Source: Muricea muricata (Eukaryota; Cnidaria; Anthozoa; Malacalcyonacea; Plexauridae). Taken from it: a DNA stretch of 64,000 bases. This document shows positions 23,781 through 36,329 of this stretch, in pieces (the stretch's first letter is position 1; each line of letters starts with the position of its first letter). The translations under genes were made by a program, and so were the position numbers. The DNA lies in assembly GCA_963855995.1 (NCBI GenBank), contig OY979729.1, forward strand, positions 6,838,115 through 6,902,114. The letters are read 5' to 3'. Under the pieces are notes generated by a model, which saw nothing but the letters and a program-made list of their open reading frames with translations, was not told the origin of the DNA and did not search any database.

Positions 23781-26104
23781 TGCGAAACCCGGACTGGACT
23801 CGGACCTGTTTAAAACCCGGACTGGAGAAATAACCGGACTCGACACTCGGCCTGAAAAAAGCTGGACTTGTTTTCACAAAACCCGGACTCGATTAATAAA
23901 ATTGAATTCAAAACTGGAATCATTAAAGACAAGTTGCGCGTAAATCTGTAATATACTATTTATTTAATCTCTGCATGAATTGGCCTAAAAATTTATAGGA
24001 GCAGGTTTACGCCAACCTTTACACAACAAGTTAAAGCATTATAGTTAAACGCTGGCGTTCACCTCGAACTAACGTTAACTTGCCACTCATCTACCGGCAT
24101 TGCGTTCGAAAGTGCAGAAAAACATTTGATTGTTTCACTATCTTAAACAAAATTCGACGTTTCGAGCGAAAACCCTTCGTCGGGAAGTTGCAATTATGAT
24201 TTCGATGCAAGCTTCAGCGGTTTTAAATGTTGTGCGGCTGCCGCATAAAATGTGTAGCCATCGCCTATCTTGTGATGTATTGTTAAATTAAAACAATCCC
24301 AAACGATTTCCGTTATGAGTATGTCAATGATATTCACCCAACTAATCACAAAATAATGTAATGTGTCGCAGCTTTTGCGAACAGGCACTTAGTGGCATAC
24401 TCGGCGAAATACATATTGGAGAACGTAAACCACACCTGGGTTTCTGTTTGTTATAAAGGCAACTGCATAGCATCTCTGCTTTAATCATACTATGACAAGC
24501 AGATAAAACCCCCATGCAAATGGACTACTGATTCCAAGGATTGGCATCTTGGACACAATTTTGCAAAGGGAATGTGGTCCGGTGCACTCGTTTGGTTGCT
24601 CTTTGTCTTTTCAATACCTGTACAGTCAACTGAGTTAAGTATTGAAAACATTAACCTACGGACAGTCCTACTGAAAACACAGGCATTAGCGCTAACTTCC
24701 TGACGAAGGGCCTTCGCTAGAAACGTCAAATTCTGTTTATATCGTTTAAGATAGTGAAAAATCCTTTGCTTTTTTGTACTTTTGAATGCACTTTCGGTAG
24801 ACTGAGTGGCAAGTCAGTTCGTGGTAAACGCCAGCGTTTATAATGCTTTAACTTGTTGAGTAAAGGTCGGAGTGAACCCACTCATAAATTTTTAGGTCAA
24901 TTCAGGAATTAATAAATATTATACTAGGTTACCTGCAAGGTAGGTAATGCTGCGGAGCCTTAATTGTTTTATAGGTTTTTGAAAAATGACATTTATGCAA
25001 CCCAAAATTCAGTGGGATAGTGTGCATTACTAGCCTGCCAGTACATTACTCGGCCTTGACTCAGTTTGTCTGCCAGAATATATTATGTTTCCGGCTGGCT
25101 TAAGCATAAGGGGTCAAAAAGGGTCAACAAGTCAAAAGCAAATGCCTTATGGATAAGGAATAATACGCTAACGATTTTCTTACAGCTACAGTAAACTCTG
25201 AAATACTTTGTTGTTGTATAATTATGTTTGTTGGAAATATTTGCTAGATCACAAACACACGAACTTTAAAACTGTCATAATTCCACTGCAAATAATGTCG
25301 CGTGAACAGCAAATGCGTTTTAGAACATAAGTACATAACATGAATATATTATGCAGCGTCTCTGTTCAACTGTGGTTTGTTAACTTCGAATATAGTTGAC
25401 TATTAGCACAAATGGTAATGTTGGAAAATTATTATCGACATTCGACAAAACAAACGCGCTTTAATACAATTTCACAGACGCGATACTATCAAATAGAATG
25501 TATATTAAAATTCCACTGCAATTTAATACGAGATTTAATATTGTCGTGTGAATAACAAACTCGTCTTAAATTGTAGTATACTTGACTAGTACTGCAAACA
25601 GCAGACTTCAAAAATGAATATATTCAGAAAAACAAATTGTCTTCCTCTCGCATATGTAATTTAACCTTGATAAGGCATTTGCTTTTGACTAACTATGATT
25701 TAAACAGCCAGCCTGAAACATGATATCTTCTGAACACAAGACTTAATTGGTGGCAAAACGCAAGTGAGGAAAGGTGTTCTGCGCATTTCCGAACGCGCAT
25801 GACCACAATGCACTGCTTTAAACATGGTTTGAGATAAATTCTCCCCTATATACACAAATTAGGTCTGCTGCTTCGCTCGCTCGCTTCAGGCTCGCTCGCT
25901 CCGCAGCAATTACAGATTATTACGCGCAAAGCTTTTAAACCTCGTTTTTAATGAGTCCAGTTTTGAATTCAGTTTCTTTATGAATCGAGTCCGGGTATTG
26001 CGAGGACAAGTCCGGCTTTTGTCAAAGGTAAGTGCGACTGTCGAGTCCGGGTTTTATACAGGTCCGAGTCCTGATCCGAGTCCGAGTCCGGCCCGGGTTT
26101 CGCA
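23781..26104. mobile_element. 2.3 kb TIR element with long arms, itself interrupted
   Basis: The left end begins TGCGAAACCCGGACTGGACT and the right end is ...GTCCGGCCCGGGTTTCGCA. The arms stay complementary over several hundred bases: GAATTCAAAACTGGA at 23908 against TCCAGTTTTGAATTC at 25957, and ACGCTGGCGTT at 24049 against AACGCCAGCGT at 24827. The right arm is split by about 1 kb between 24928 and 25911. No transposase is recognised. It lies between Gypsy gag and RT. Confidence 0.65.
24928..25911. mobile_element. Element nested in the right arm of the 2.3 kb TIR element
   Basis: The interval separates parts of the right arm that are contiguous in the left arm. Its ends contain GGTAATGCTGCGGAGCC (left) and GCTCCGCAGCAATTAC (right), an inverted pair of about 15 bp. 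A related end (GGTACCTGCGAGGTAGGGAA then TGCTGCGG) recurs alone at 27458-27486. No coding sequence was found. Confidence 0.5.
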
Positions 26105-26363
26105 TTTTAGCGACAGGGGTTACAACCAAATAGGCTACGTGTAGTCCTTGTAAATGTCTAACACTATATCTGCATGACCAGCGGATATCATACCAACCTG
26201 CAAAATATCTTTCGCCTGTATCTTACCTTGGATTAGTATTTCCAATCGCGCCGGAATTGCCACTACTTCAGATACGGTTATTTTGTACACCTTTCAACAT
26301 ATAGATTGCACAAGTACTGCATTGGTTTCACCACCGGTTTAGCACGCTCTGCCTGGCGGTGAG

Positions 26364-27223
26364 TTAGCCGCTGTAATCACAACTCCGTTCGACAACGACG
26401 ATCTTAGCGTCTGCCTGAATTGCGACAATGTGGCCTGGTTTTCCGCAACGAAAAAACGTAACTTTTGATCGTGGACGTTCTTGTTGCTTGATTGCTGCGG
26501 CATTTAACTGCTGCGAAATGCTCACTTGCTTTCGGGCGTTTTCTGTCGAGTTGCTAGCTCGGTAATTAGACCCACGAGTTGGTCGACATCCGCTGTCGGT
26601 TTTTGTGTCGCTGTGCTTGCGCTCGTATTTGCACAATGTTGGGCACGTGCGTCGTGATCTGCGATTGCTCAAACGTTGGACCAAGGTTAGCATGTCGCTT
26701 GAGTTTGGTGTAGAATTGTGAGCCAAAAGTTTTCCTCGTACTAAACTCAGCAGACTGCGCATGATTTGACAAGTGAAAAGAGCAGATTTGACGTCTTCAG
26801 CGAGTGTGGGGTCGACTGGTTGGGGTGTATCTCATTTTTAAACCGTCAGGTCTTCATCAGTACGAAGCATTCGGATTTCAAATTTTGCATAGTAATTACC
26901 CCTCTCAACTGTTGGACACAGAGCTTACTTTAGTTTTTTTTTGCTGCGGTGGTCTAGGTAGCTCTTTCTCGAGTGGCGTAGAAATGCGTAGCTGCTTGTC
27001 CCTGTAGGAACGCAGGCAATTTCTTAATCTTATCGTCGTCTTTCCAACCACATGCGTAAAGCGTGTGTAAAACTCTTTCAGTCATTCGACAATATCGTCT
27101 TCGTCGAACTTTGATGGAAGAATGCTCGTATAGCTTTTGAAATAGCGTGAAGATTTTCTTTGGTCCAGTTTTACCGCTGTCACCAGTGGTAACGTATCGA
27201 GACAATCTAAAAAACACTCTCAA
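26364..27223 (-). pseudogene. Gypsy gag with CCHC-type knuckle, decayed
   Basis: The minus-strand frame 27223-26954 encodes a gag-like stretch (ACGWKDDDKIKKLPAFLQGQ then AATHFYA) typical of Gypsy capsid. Then 26762-26364 encodes a basic region and a remnant zinc knuckle, FFRCGKPGHIVAIQADAK, in which the first Cys is lost. It follows the right-hand LTR and a primer-site-like sequence. Confidence 0.65.
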
Positions 27224-27389
27224 CGTTTAACAATTTATTCAGTATCGTTCTTACAAGCATAGCCCATTCTCTCCGGGTGGACAGTCACTCTCCCTCGATT
27301 ACATGAAACCCTACTTCTTAAATCCTTAATGCTAATTTTTTACAATATTCTGTCATAACAATGTCAAGCAATTACAATATCATGTTACA
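27187..27389 (-). repeat. 5' LTR of the minus-strand Gypsy element
   Basis: 203 bp, similar over its length to 13667-13868. Minus-strand start TGTAACATGATATTGTAATT. Followed on the minus strand by CACTGGTGACAG, a plausible primer-binding site. Confidence 0.75.
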
Positions 27390-28147
27390 TATGTATGAAT
27401 AACGTTTAATGGAAAGGTGATTGCTCCAAAATAATGCCTACATGGATAAATACTAGGGTACCTGCGAGGTAGGGAATGCTGCGGAGGTTTTAAAGGCTAA
27501 AAGTGGTTGGAAATTTTTGTTTACATTTTGCTCGATCTTTCTCCAGCTCGGGGCAACCTTGCTTCCAGAGATGTTAACTGTGGGTACGAAATTTATTCAA
27601 TAATATCAATGTGTGTACTACGACTTTGGGTCTGATCAAAATAGAGATTAATGAGAATAAGTTATTAGAAAAAAGAAATCACACATATTTAGTTTAATTA
27701 AATAACAATGCATAGTTTAGTTTTGCGGTATAATTATTGCGTAGACATGTGTGTCTATGCTAAGCAATATCCAGCCATTTATTTATATTCCATTCTTTAC
27801 TTGGACAACATTGCTCGAGTCTTCCATTTCAAAATTATATCGGTGAAGTTTTGAAGCTATTTCAAAATGTGGAAAGACCCTCCAATGCAAACAGTGCCAT
27901 CAAAGTAATTAGTATACATTGACAAAATTATAGTTTCACCCTCACTTGCAGTAGTTGTAACTTTTATAAACCAACAAGATTGCTATGATATGAATCTCTC
28001 AATCTAATAAATATTTTGGGGTTTTCTATTATTTTGGCGGTCCTTCTCAAGGGCCAAATTTGGGGGAAGGGATATTGCATGAAAGTCGGTCCTCAAATAA
28101 TTGTGCAATTACAATTAAATTAAAACGATTAAATTGTCATCAATCGC
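27390..28147. other. Non-coding
   Basis: No gene recognised. Contains an isolated terminal motif (27458-27486) of the nested element at 24928. Confidence 0.5.
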
Positions 28148-28513
28148 AATGGACCATTCCCCAATTAGACAAACTTTTAAATTCGAAAACAATTTTAGCA
28201 CAGTTGGAAAGAGCTTCCTAAATTTAGTGAAATTGTGAGATTTGGTTCTAAAATATTGTAAAATGTCGAAAATATTGTAAAATGTCGAAAATATAGTAGT
28301 GCAAAGTTTGCGAATTTTGTATACTTTTGTATTACGCGGGAAAAAGTGTTACCAAATGTTACCACATTTCCACATAGTGGTAACGCTTTTCCCTGCGTAA
28401 TACAAAAGTATACAAAATTCGCAAACTTTACTGGGCAATTTAGGATGCTCATTCCAGCTGTGCTAATTGATTTTCCGAATTCAAAAGTTTGTCTAATAGG
28501 GGAATGGTCCATT
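28148..28513. mobile_element. 366-bp fold-back MITE
   Basis: Outer arms AATGGACCATTCCCCAATTA and their complement lie at 28494-28513. The inner arms are very close to perfect: GCAAAGTTTGCGAATTTTGT then ATACTTTTGTATTACGCG near 28300-28340, against its complement near 28395-28430. The loop is about 40 bp. It would form a near-complete hairpin as RNA. A related hairpin lies at 31228-31426. Confidence 0.8.
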
Positions 28514-29849
28514 TTCTTCTAAAATATCATAAATTTGCAAAGATTGTGGCAGAAGTTCAATGCTCGAACCACGGGAAATGGCCTTTTCCAGCTCAAGATT
28601 TTAAAATGTTCCAGGGCCCATTCCCCGGACCCCCTATAAAGCACGATTATGTATTACGAGCGTCCCCACCATCACAAGTATGTACATAATTAATTAAGAA
28701 GTCGGTCCCAGAATCGAGTACCTTCTCCAATTTTTTTGAATTTGCGCCTCTGATCCATCTAGATATCCCTCTAATGTCTTTCTTCAGTATGAATAGTTTA
28801 CTGCATATATAATCGCACAATCTCGATCAGCTCTTTATTGAGCAATAATTTCCCAAATTGGCAATATATGGTGACGAGTGACCAATAGGCTAATAGAGTA
28901 CATTCGCTGACAACGACAGAAACTTCACCCAGAAATTGCAAAGTTTCTTTTAACGAGCCATCATAGCCATAAAATATCAACATTTCCACAACATTAGCAA
29001 AGTAAAGTCCTTTATTTAAATCCTATCTCAGAGCATGATGGTTTTATGCACACAACAAGGCCATTTAGACGAGAAACAAAAAGTCGTGACTTATCCAAGA
29101 CGCGTTTTATTTGGGTCGCGAGCCGACTAGCGTAAGAACATGGGTTACTACTGTTCCAAAATAAGTCGCGACTTAACAGAACGTAACAGAAATTGACTTA
29201 GTAGACATAGCTAAATAAGACGCAACTTAATTAAGACGCGGCTTATAAACTCTTGTTTAAACTCAGTATAAATTGCCCTAACGCATGGTTCTTAAGTACA
29301 CGGCTTTAAAAAATGTTGGTATTGAAATTTAGAATTAAATTTAAAAGTGTAACTATTTTAAAACTAATAGTGGAGAACTTTAATGTCAAATCTACAGCTG
29401 AAATATGTTATTACAATAAACAGGAAACAGTCTGGTCAGTAAACTCAGGTCGCGTGGAATGTAAATGCGGTATATGCGCAAAACATGATGATTCAATAAA
29501 GTAGATATGCTACATAATATACGTCTTTACACGATAACATGATGTAAGGTATGCATGTGTAGTCAAAATGTTTTCTCAGTACACGGGCAAGTTGTAGTTT
29601 CATACTGTCTATAGACGTCCGTACACTATGATCAGACACTATTTCTTTGCGAGTTAAAAGTTTGAGATAAAGCGGCAAAACGTACAATGGTAAAACCACG
29701 AGTATTACTGAGCACGAAACTGCAGTTTTATGGTTTCACCGCATGCAATATAACTGACAATTCTCGCTGAAGCCCCCTTTGAAACTTTATCCACTGGGGA
29801 AGCTTTACACTCGTTTGCTTAATTAACGCTCGCTCGCTCCACAGCAATA
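28514..29849. other. Non-coding
   Basis: No recognisable gene. Around 29080-29250 there are several GTCGTGACTTA / TAAGTCGCGACTTA-like palindromic motifs that may be another decayed MITE. Confidence 0.4.
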
Positions 29850-30115
29850 ACAAGTTATAGAAATTCCGTACCCGGGGACTGGAAACGACAGTGACCTTGG
29901 CAGCAAAATTGCTTTTCAATACGTCTTGTCGTGTACTATGCAAATTTAATGAGTCTGAAATAAGAATAACTTAGCTATGCTCGCGGTTTTATATTCATCA
30001 AACATACTTGCCCAACTAGCAACGTCACAACTTTTCATTGCTGAATCAGCAATTTATATTTCGTACTTTTTTGCGAATAACTTCGCAAATGGAGCAATAG
30101 TCTACCATAGTTAAC
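29850..30115 (-). repeat. Copy of the 9.9-11.1 kb palindromic family
   Basis: Shares ordered blocks with that element: GACTGGAAACGACAGTG, CAATACGTCTTGTCGTGTA, AACTTAGCTATGCTCGC, CAACGTCACAACTTTTCATTGCTGA (split), and GCAATAGTCTACC. Single diverged arm. Confidence 0.6.
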
Positions 30116-31227
30116 GGCCAGTTAGCTTTTTTATGCTCTTTTACATGAAACAATAGAAAATATTGCCAGCATTCTATAATCAAAACATCTTATTTTACGT
30201 GCTCGAAATTGCATAAATTGGGCACGGAATTGTATGAATTATGAATTTATGATAAAATTTTGCTATCGATCTTGCTCGCCACATTTCATAGAACTTCGCG
30301 CCATCTAGCGGGAATTTGAAATTTTGACGTTTAAAATCAGATTGGGAACAGAAAATTTGGAACATGTACCCATAGATGAAAAAATAGAAGGCAGATTTGG
30401 AGAGCACGTGCAACAGACACTAGATGGGGTGGGGGTGCTTTAAATCTGAAAAAGCTACGTGAACTGCTGATGTCTTTAATAGCTTAAAGTCGAATTCACT
30501 TTCTTTCTGCGCAACTGGTTACGAACATTGATTGCATAGGCTTGTTTGTTTGTATACCGTATTTTACTCTTAATGCATACCAGTTTTTATTCCGTTTAAT
30601 CCCTGAAATTTAACCGCTTTGTTCGTAACGAGGTAATTTCTGAAATATCCTATCGAAATTTAGAGCTAAATAATCTAATTATAGGGGCTATTTTTCAGTT
30701 CTTTTTTTATGTATGACGCATGACATAATAACATTAAATTCCAACGCAGGACTTTACAGCAGGAATTCAAATTTAATTATCAATTGCTTAAAACGAAATA
30801 TGTAAACAAAAACACGAAGCAACTTTTACGCCCACAAAATGTACACTGAGCGGATTTGACTTCTACTTTAGAAAACAAGTTATCTAATCAGTTAATTAAT
30901 TCACGAAGTTGTTTTGAAAACCTCCACTACGTTGTGATTTTTTTTTCTCTTTTCTCATGAGTTATTAATAAGTTTTTTCAGAAAAAACGGTCAACTGACC
31001 CATCTCTACCACTGTGCATAATCTATTCTACTGTACACTATATTAATTGCTTCTTTTTTACGTAAATGCTAAAAAGCGAGAAAATTTGAATTAAGTCTAT
31101 AATGACATAGCCACGATAGACTATTTGCAATTTGCATTAGAGACTAAAGGTCGAACTGAGCAGGAAGAACGAAATATTTTACAACAGTTAGAAAGAACAT
31201 TTTCAAGTACAGTTGTAAAGTTTGGTG
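30116..31227. other. Non-coding
   Basis: AT-rich; nothing recognised. Confidence 0.5.
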
Positions 31228-31426
31228 GCGAAATGTTTTAAAATACGGAAAATATAGCCCTGCGAAGTTTGCAATATTTGTATATATTTGTATTGCGCGT
31301 GGAAAAAGTTACTATTTTTGAGACGAAATTGCCGTGAAAATGGTGACTTTTTCCTGCGTGCTAGGAATATACAAGAAATTTGCAAACGTGGCAGGGCTGT
31401 AATTTCCGTATTTTACAACATTTCGC
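31228..31426. mobile_element. Fold-back MITE, same family as 28148-28513
   Basis: Arms GCGAAATGTTTTAAAATACG and GCCCTGCGAAGTTTGCAA against TTTGCAAACGTGGCAGGGC and CGTATTTTACAACATTTCGC. The interior shares TTGTATTGCGCG and GGAAAAAG with the larger fold-back element, but the arms are more diverged. Confidence 0.7.
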
Positions 31427-31623
31427 TTGAAACTTAGCAATTCTACTAATCTTCACGATTAATATTCACGATTACACTATTTAACAGTGCAGTAAATGCA
31501 AGTTTGTTCCAAAACATGTCAAGAAAAACGTTGGCATGATCATAGACATGAATGTAAGACTTCGTCCTATCCAAGTTAATAACCCAACTAAGCACCCAAT
31601 TAGGTTGCGAAAAAAGAACCCTA

Positions 31624-31669
31624 CTGGGTGGAATTCTGGGTGGAATTCTGGGTGGAATTCTGGGTGGAA
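31624..31669 (+). repeat. 12-bp tandem repeat (CTGGGTGGAATT)
   Basis: Three exact 12-bp units plus a partial fourth, immediately before the Gypsy pol remnant. Confidence 0.9.
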
Positions 31670-31683
31670 ACAAGTACAGGAAA

Positions 31684-34640
31684 TTGAGCAAGCGCGTAAA
31701 AATAACTGCGAAAGAGGAAATTAAGAAACACGAAGCACGTAGAGACGACAGTGACAGTGTATCTGGTTACATTTCAAATGTTAACTCCATGGACTATCGG
31801 CCCGACCAAAGGATAGTTCAAAAGATGTTACAAGAGGAATCGGAATCATTTTCACGGGCAAAAACATATACAGCCGTGCCCCGACCTCTTTACCCCGAGG
31901 TAAAACAGTACGTAGAAGATCCTTTGAACAGAGGATGGGTACAGAGGTCACGATCAGCGTATTCATCACCAGTTGTCTGTGTGCGAAAGAAGGATAGAAC
32001 GCTTAGGCTGCGTATTGATTATTGACAGTCAAATCAGAAAACGGTTCCCGATCGACATCCCTTACCCCATGTTCAGGCCTTCCAGGACAGTCTTGGTGGT
32101 AATAACTGGCTTTCTTTGTTTGACCAGGGTAAGGCTTACCATCAAGGCTATATAACGCCTGAAAGTCGGCATAAAACAGCATTTATTACTCCTTGGGGAT
32201 TATTCGAATGGGTACGCAACCCATTGGTCTGATTAACGCACCAGGAGAATTCCAGTGGCTCATGGAAGATTGTTTACATAGCTTTAGAGACGATATCTGT
32301 ACCCCTTATCTCGATGATGTGATTGTTTTCAGCAAGTCGTTCCAAGATTATGTAGACCATGTTCGACAAGTACTGCAACGACTTCTGGCGAATGGAATCA
32401 AACTCAAACCAGAAAAATGTAAGCTTTTTCAGAAGGAAGTGAACTATCTCAGTCAGATTGTTACATCAGATGGTTATAGACCAGACCCCTCGAAGATTAA
32501 TGCAGTAACGGCGTTAAAACACTCCATTTCAGCCAATGTAGGGGAAGTAAGGAAACTGCTTGGACTACAAGGACCGCCTTCTAATATTTCCAAAACGACA
32601 AGTAAGACTGATAAATCTAATAAAGCTGGATTTGTATCATCATACAAACAAGTTGTATGGCGGAAAGAACGTCAAGATAACCTTAAGGAACTATTAAATC
32701 ATTTAACGAGTCCACCAATTATGGGATACCCTAATTAGAATGACCCATTTGTTTTAAATACAGACGCCTCACTACAAGGACTGGGGACTCACCCTCAGTC
32801 AAGCAGAAAAAAATACCATTCTGGAAAACTAGAGATCCCAAAACTTAAATGGGCAGAGTGTGAACATTTTAGCGATTACCTATATTACCCCCCCCCTCCC
32901 CCAATTTACCGTGTACACCGATAATAACCCACTTACATATGTTTTAACCACGGCCAGATTGACCAGATTGGTTGACTTTAACTTTAATATAAGGTACAGT
33001 CAGACTAGAAGCCGGTTGTATAAAACTCTTAATCACTTTTTAATCACTGTTTTGTAGTTAATTAGTGATTAAGTACAAAATATGTGGTTCTGATTGGTTG
33101 ATGTTTCCCCTAGTCATAGTTAACTTTAATCACTTTTTTATACAACCAACCCTAGGACGTTCAAACACAGATGCAAATGTGCTCTCTAGAATGCCAGTGG
33201 ATTTCTAGACGTGCATGAGAGTGTGGAAGATGTCTCCCTTAAAATATAAAAGCAAGTATTCATAATCAGCGACACTGTTTGGGTTTTCGCATTTACACAC
33301 GATCTTTTGGATATGGACAGAGAATTCCTTGCCGAGAACCAACCTGCCATTCCTACGCATACAATTCTACAGGCCTAAAAACAACACGCCATTATTGGCC
33401 GAGTACTATCCTTTTAACTCGAAAGACGACGCCCATCTCTTCAGAACAGGAAGCGAGAACTAGCTGGTGCAAAATCATTGTCGCGACAATGGCACAGACT
33501 CAAAATTGATAAAGACGGTTTGTTACGACGTGAAAGTGGTCCTCGAAAACAGTTAGTGTTACCGAGTAAGTTCTACCGGACCATTTTCAAGGAACTTCAC
33601 CAAAACATGGGGCACTTAGGTGCTAAAAGAGTGACCCGTAGCTAGAGAACGTTTCTACTAACCTAATATGAGAAAAGATATTACCCACTTCGTCACCAAT
33701 ATTTGTAGATGTCTGAAACAACGGAAACCTACTTTGGAACATAACGACCTCATCTCCTTGAGAGATGTTATATTTTCTGGTTATCGTGGACCATTTTACC
33801 CGTTTTGCGCAAGCGTACCCCACTGAAAACAGGTCAAGCACAACAGCGGCTGAAAATTTCTATAACGATTTCGTACTCCAGTTTGATTTCCAGCAAAAAC
33901 TCTGCATGACCAACGAAGAGAATTTGAAAACAACTTGTATCATCAACTAGAGAAACTTAGTGGAGTTCACCCTTACCATTTACAGACAAACAGGAAGGAT
34001 GAACGGTTTAACAGGGCATTGTCGTCGATGTTACGTACGCTGCCCGAGGATAGAATGAGCAAATGGAAGGCGCCGTGAACAAAATAGTACACGCATACAA
34101 TTGCACTCTCAACGAAGTAACTGGGTTTTCGCAATTTTCCCTAATATTCGGTCGGTCACCAAGGTTACCAGTAGACCTATTGTTTGGAACATCATCTGAT
34201 GTGGCGAAAGGGAATCATACGGATTATGTAAAATAATGGAAGAGCGCTATGAAAGACGCCTACGCTAAAGTTATCAGCGACATCAGTAAAGCTGCAACAT
34301 CGGGAAAAACTATACGAACATTGGCAGCGAAAGGTGCTTGAGCTAAAGTCATTTCCTGAACGTACGCAAATACGAAACATTTCCAAAATAATGCAAATGC
34401 CAACATAGAGACAGATTTATAATTTATGATCGCAAATTCCGTTTCACACTGTTAAGGCCAAGTGATCGCGTGTTGGTCCGGAACTTATTGGAGCGGGGGG
34501 GGGGCGGAAAGCTCAGATTGTACTGTGCATAACCAACTTTACGAAGTAGTGGAATAGATGGAGAGTTACCTATCAACCTGAAAGGTAACGCGAAGGGAGG
34601 ATCTCGACTACTACACGGAAATCCTCTTCTCTCCAGTTAC
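31684..34640 (+). pseudogene. Plus-strand Ty3/Gypsy pol remnant (RT, RNase H, integrase)
   Basis: RT starts with YPEVKQYVEDPLNRGWVQRS and SAYSSPVVCVRKKDRTLRLR (31890-32025). The palm is in frame 32193-32738, with GLINAPGEFQWLM and an intact YLDDVIVFS catalytic motif near 32305. RNase H pieces include FVLNTDASLQGLGTH (32745-32790) and FTVYTDNNPLTYVLTT (32895-32950). Integrase pieces are HQNMGHLGAKRV (33600), [17 protein letters not shown] (33788) and [20 protein letters not shown] (34125-34180). Many stops and frameshifts occur. An interior MITE (33014-33147) splits the RNase H/integrase junction. No LTRs were identified. Confidence 0.8.
33014..33147. mobile_element. 134-bp MITE inside Gypsy pol
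   Basis: Terminal inverted repeats GGTTGTATAAAA / TTTTATACAACC, with internal repeats of TTAATCACTTTTTA and its complement. The Gypsy reading (FNIRYSQ ... NTDANVLSRMP) resumes on the far side, confirming insertion. Confidence 0.7.
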
Positions 34641-34712
34641 TTTTTACCACCAGATAATCCTGAAAGCATCGAACTAGTCGCCCAACAGCAAGAAAGAAAG
34701 AGTAAGGCTGAA

Positions 34713-34779
34713 GTGTCCACGCCTAAACTGTAAACACCTAAACTTGTCCACACCTAAACTTGTCCACACCTAAACTGGA
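34713..34779 (+). repeat. ~16-bp tandem repeat (TGTCCACACCTAAACT)
   Basis: Four tandem copies, the first two degenerate, near the 3' end of the Gypsy remnant. Confidence 0.8.
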
Positions 34780-35270
34780 AGTACAAGACGCGGTCACAAT
34801 GATAGAAGGGAAAGAACCGCCTGTCAACAACGTGTTAACCCATGAAGATGCTGACAAAAATGCCGTGGAACCCCACCACCAGTTCAAGACACACCACCAG
34901 AGCAACAACGGATAGACATGATGGCTCAACCTCCAGTGCGAGATGGGCGTCCAGCCTCGACGTGCACTTGCTCCACCGCCATGGTTCTGGCCCTTACCTC
35001 CCATTTCTTTTTTGGACTTCACCTTTATTCCACCAGCAGAGTTACATGTACCACGGAACACCATACCTACCTTTTTAAGTAACAAACGTTTTATATTGTG
35101 CTACCCGATGCATGAAGAAAAACATCTTGTTGGGTTTTCTAAGTATTAACATAAAGAAGATAAATGTGTATCATCTTAGTAATAAGCCTTAGGTAAAGAC
35201 GATAAGGACAGAACCAGAACACGGAACAAAGCCGAGTTTTAAATACAAGTTGCAATACTATAAAAGTTGA

Positions 35271-35397
35271 AATATAATTTTGTGGAAACACCACGTAAGT
35301 TAATTATCGCAGTGTGCTTACTTGACTCACCACCTGACGTCTCATCTGTTCGTTTGTGCCATAATAAACTTACGTGGTGTTTCCACAAAATTATATT
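35271..35397. repeat. Inverted repeat with perfect 31-bp arms
   Basis: AATATAATTTTGTGGAAACA followed by CCACGTAAGTT (35271-35301) is exactly complementary to 35367-35397. The 65-bp loop has no feature. Likely a very young MITE or fold-back. Confidence 0.85.
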
Positions 35398-35404
35398 TTA
35401 ATTT

Positions 35405-36300
35405 GATATTCACCATGCAAACATAGAAGGAACTATAAAAGATACTGGATATTGTTCTTTTTACGTTGGTAACACATGGGTTCGTTTTTGCATACCGCAT
35501 CGTCCAATATTTTGAAGGAAGTAAACGAGTTTATTCTGGTTAAACCGCTATTTGTCGGTTAATCGTTGACTAAATGCGAGCCCACGATGTAAACAAAAGG
35601 TTGGTAGTATTCATGAATAATTACGACAATTCTTTAACAATGCTCTAAGTTTTTCATTGTTTTAGTTTTTTGCTTTCTTAGGTTCCTTGACGAAACTAAT
35701 GACGGTTTGGCCTAATTATCCATCAAAACTACCAGCACAAAATAAAATAATTTTTTGAGGCATGAAACATATATTCTGATTTATTGATTGTTTCCGTAAT
35801 TAAGTCCTTGTAATTGGTGCAAAAGATGTTCGCATGTATGTACAGTGAAAGTACTTTTGAATCATTAATTCTGATCTCGAACCGAACAATTGCACAAAAT
35901 AATTCGCCTCGGAAGAGGAATTTGGATGTAACCAAGAAACCAAATGCAGAACGTGCGCAATGAAAGAGGAATGTAAATACTGCAGAGCCTTATTTTCTTG
36001 TTTCCGTATCATAAGTAGGGGGGGGGGGGGGTCGGAAGAGCGGGCATCATATTTCCTAGGAAATATCTTTGGGGACAAATTTCCTTGTACACGAAACACG
36101 GCCCGCTTAAAATGTGCGTCCCAAAAAACAAATGTTAGTGGATAACAAACAAATTACAAATTCGTGGGTTTTTTAAGCATGGCTGATATAATGTAAAAAT
36201 TGCTTTTGCTTGCATTGGTATATGCATGTTAGGAAACGACAAATTATCGGAGCAAGGTACAAATGCAGCTTCCGAACAAGAATATCGTTTCATAGGCTAA
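35405..36300. other. Non-coding; contains a poly-G tract
   Basis: No recognisable gene. A G homopolymer of 13 lies near 36018-36030. Confidence 0.5.
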
Positions 36301-36329
36301 ATAAACAACGAGTTGCCTTAGTTGAAGCA

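Larger units (their letters stand above)
13667..27389 (-). mobile_element. Minus-strand Ty3/Gypsy element, broken by nested insertions
   Basis: Two similar LTRs (13667-13868 and 27187-27389) flank the interval. The bases immediately outside are TATG on both sides (13663-13666 and 27390-27393), which fits a target duplication. In minus-strand order the internal parts run: LTR, primer-site-like CACTGGTGACAG, gag with a zinc knuckle (27223-26364), RT fingers (23650-23320), RT thumb (15090-14816), integrase (14780-13876), polypurine tract (GAGGGATAG), LTR. The gag-RT gap holds a 2.3 kb TIR element, and the split inside RT holds about 8.2 kb including another LTR and a MULE-like gene. The piece order is collinear with Gypsy, which supports one parent insertion. 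Confidence 0.7.

Noticed and set aside
31446-31691. Minus-strand frame with PPRIPPRIPPR repeats
   Set aside because: It is produced by the 12-bp tandem repeat at 31624-31669 and has no other support.
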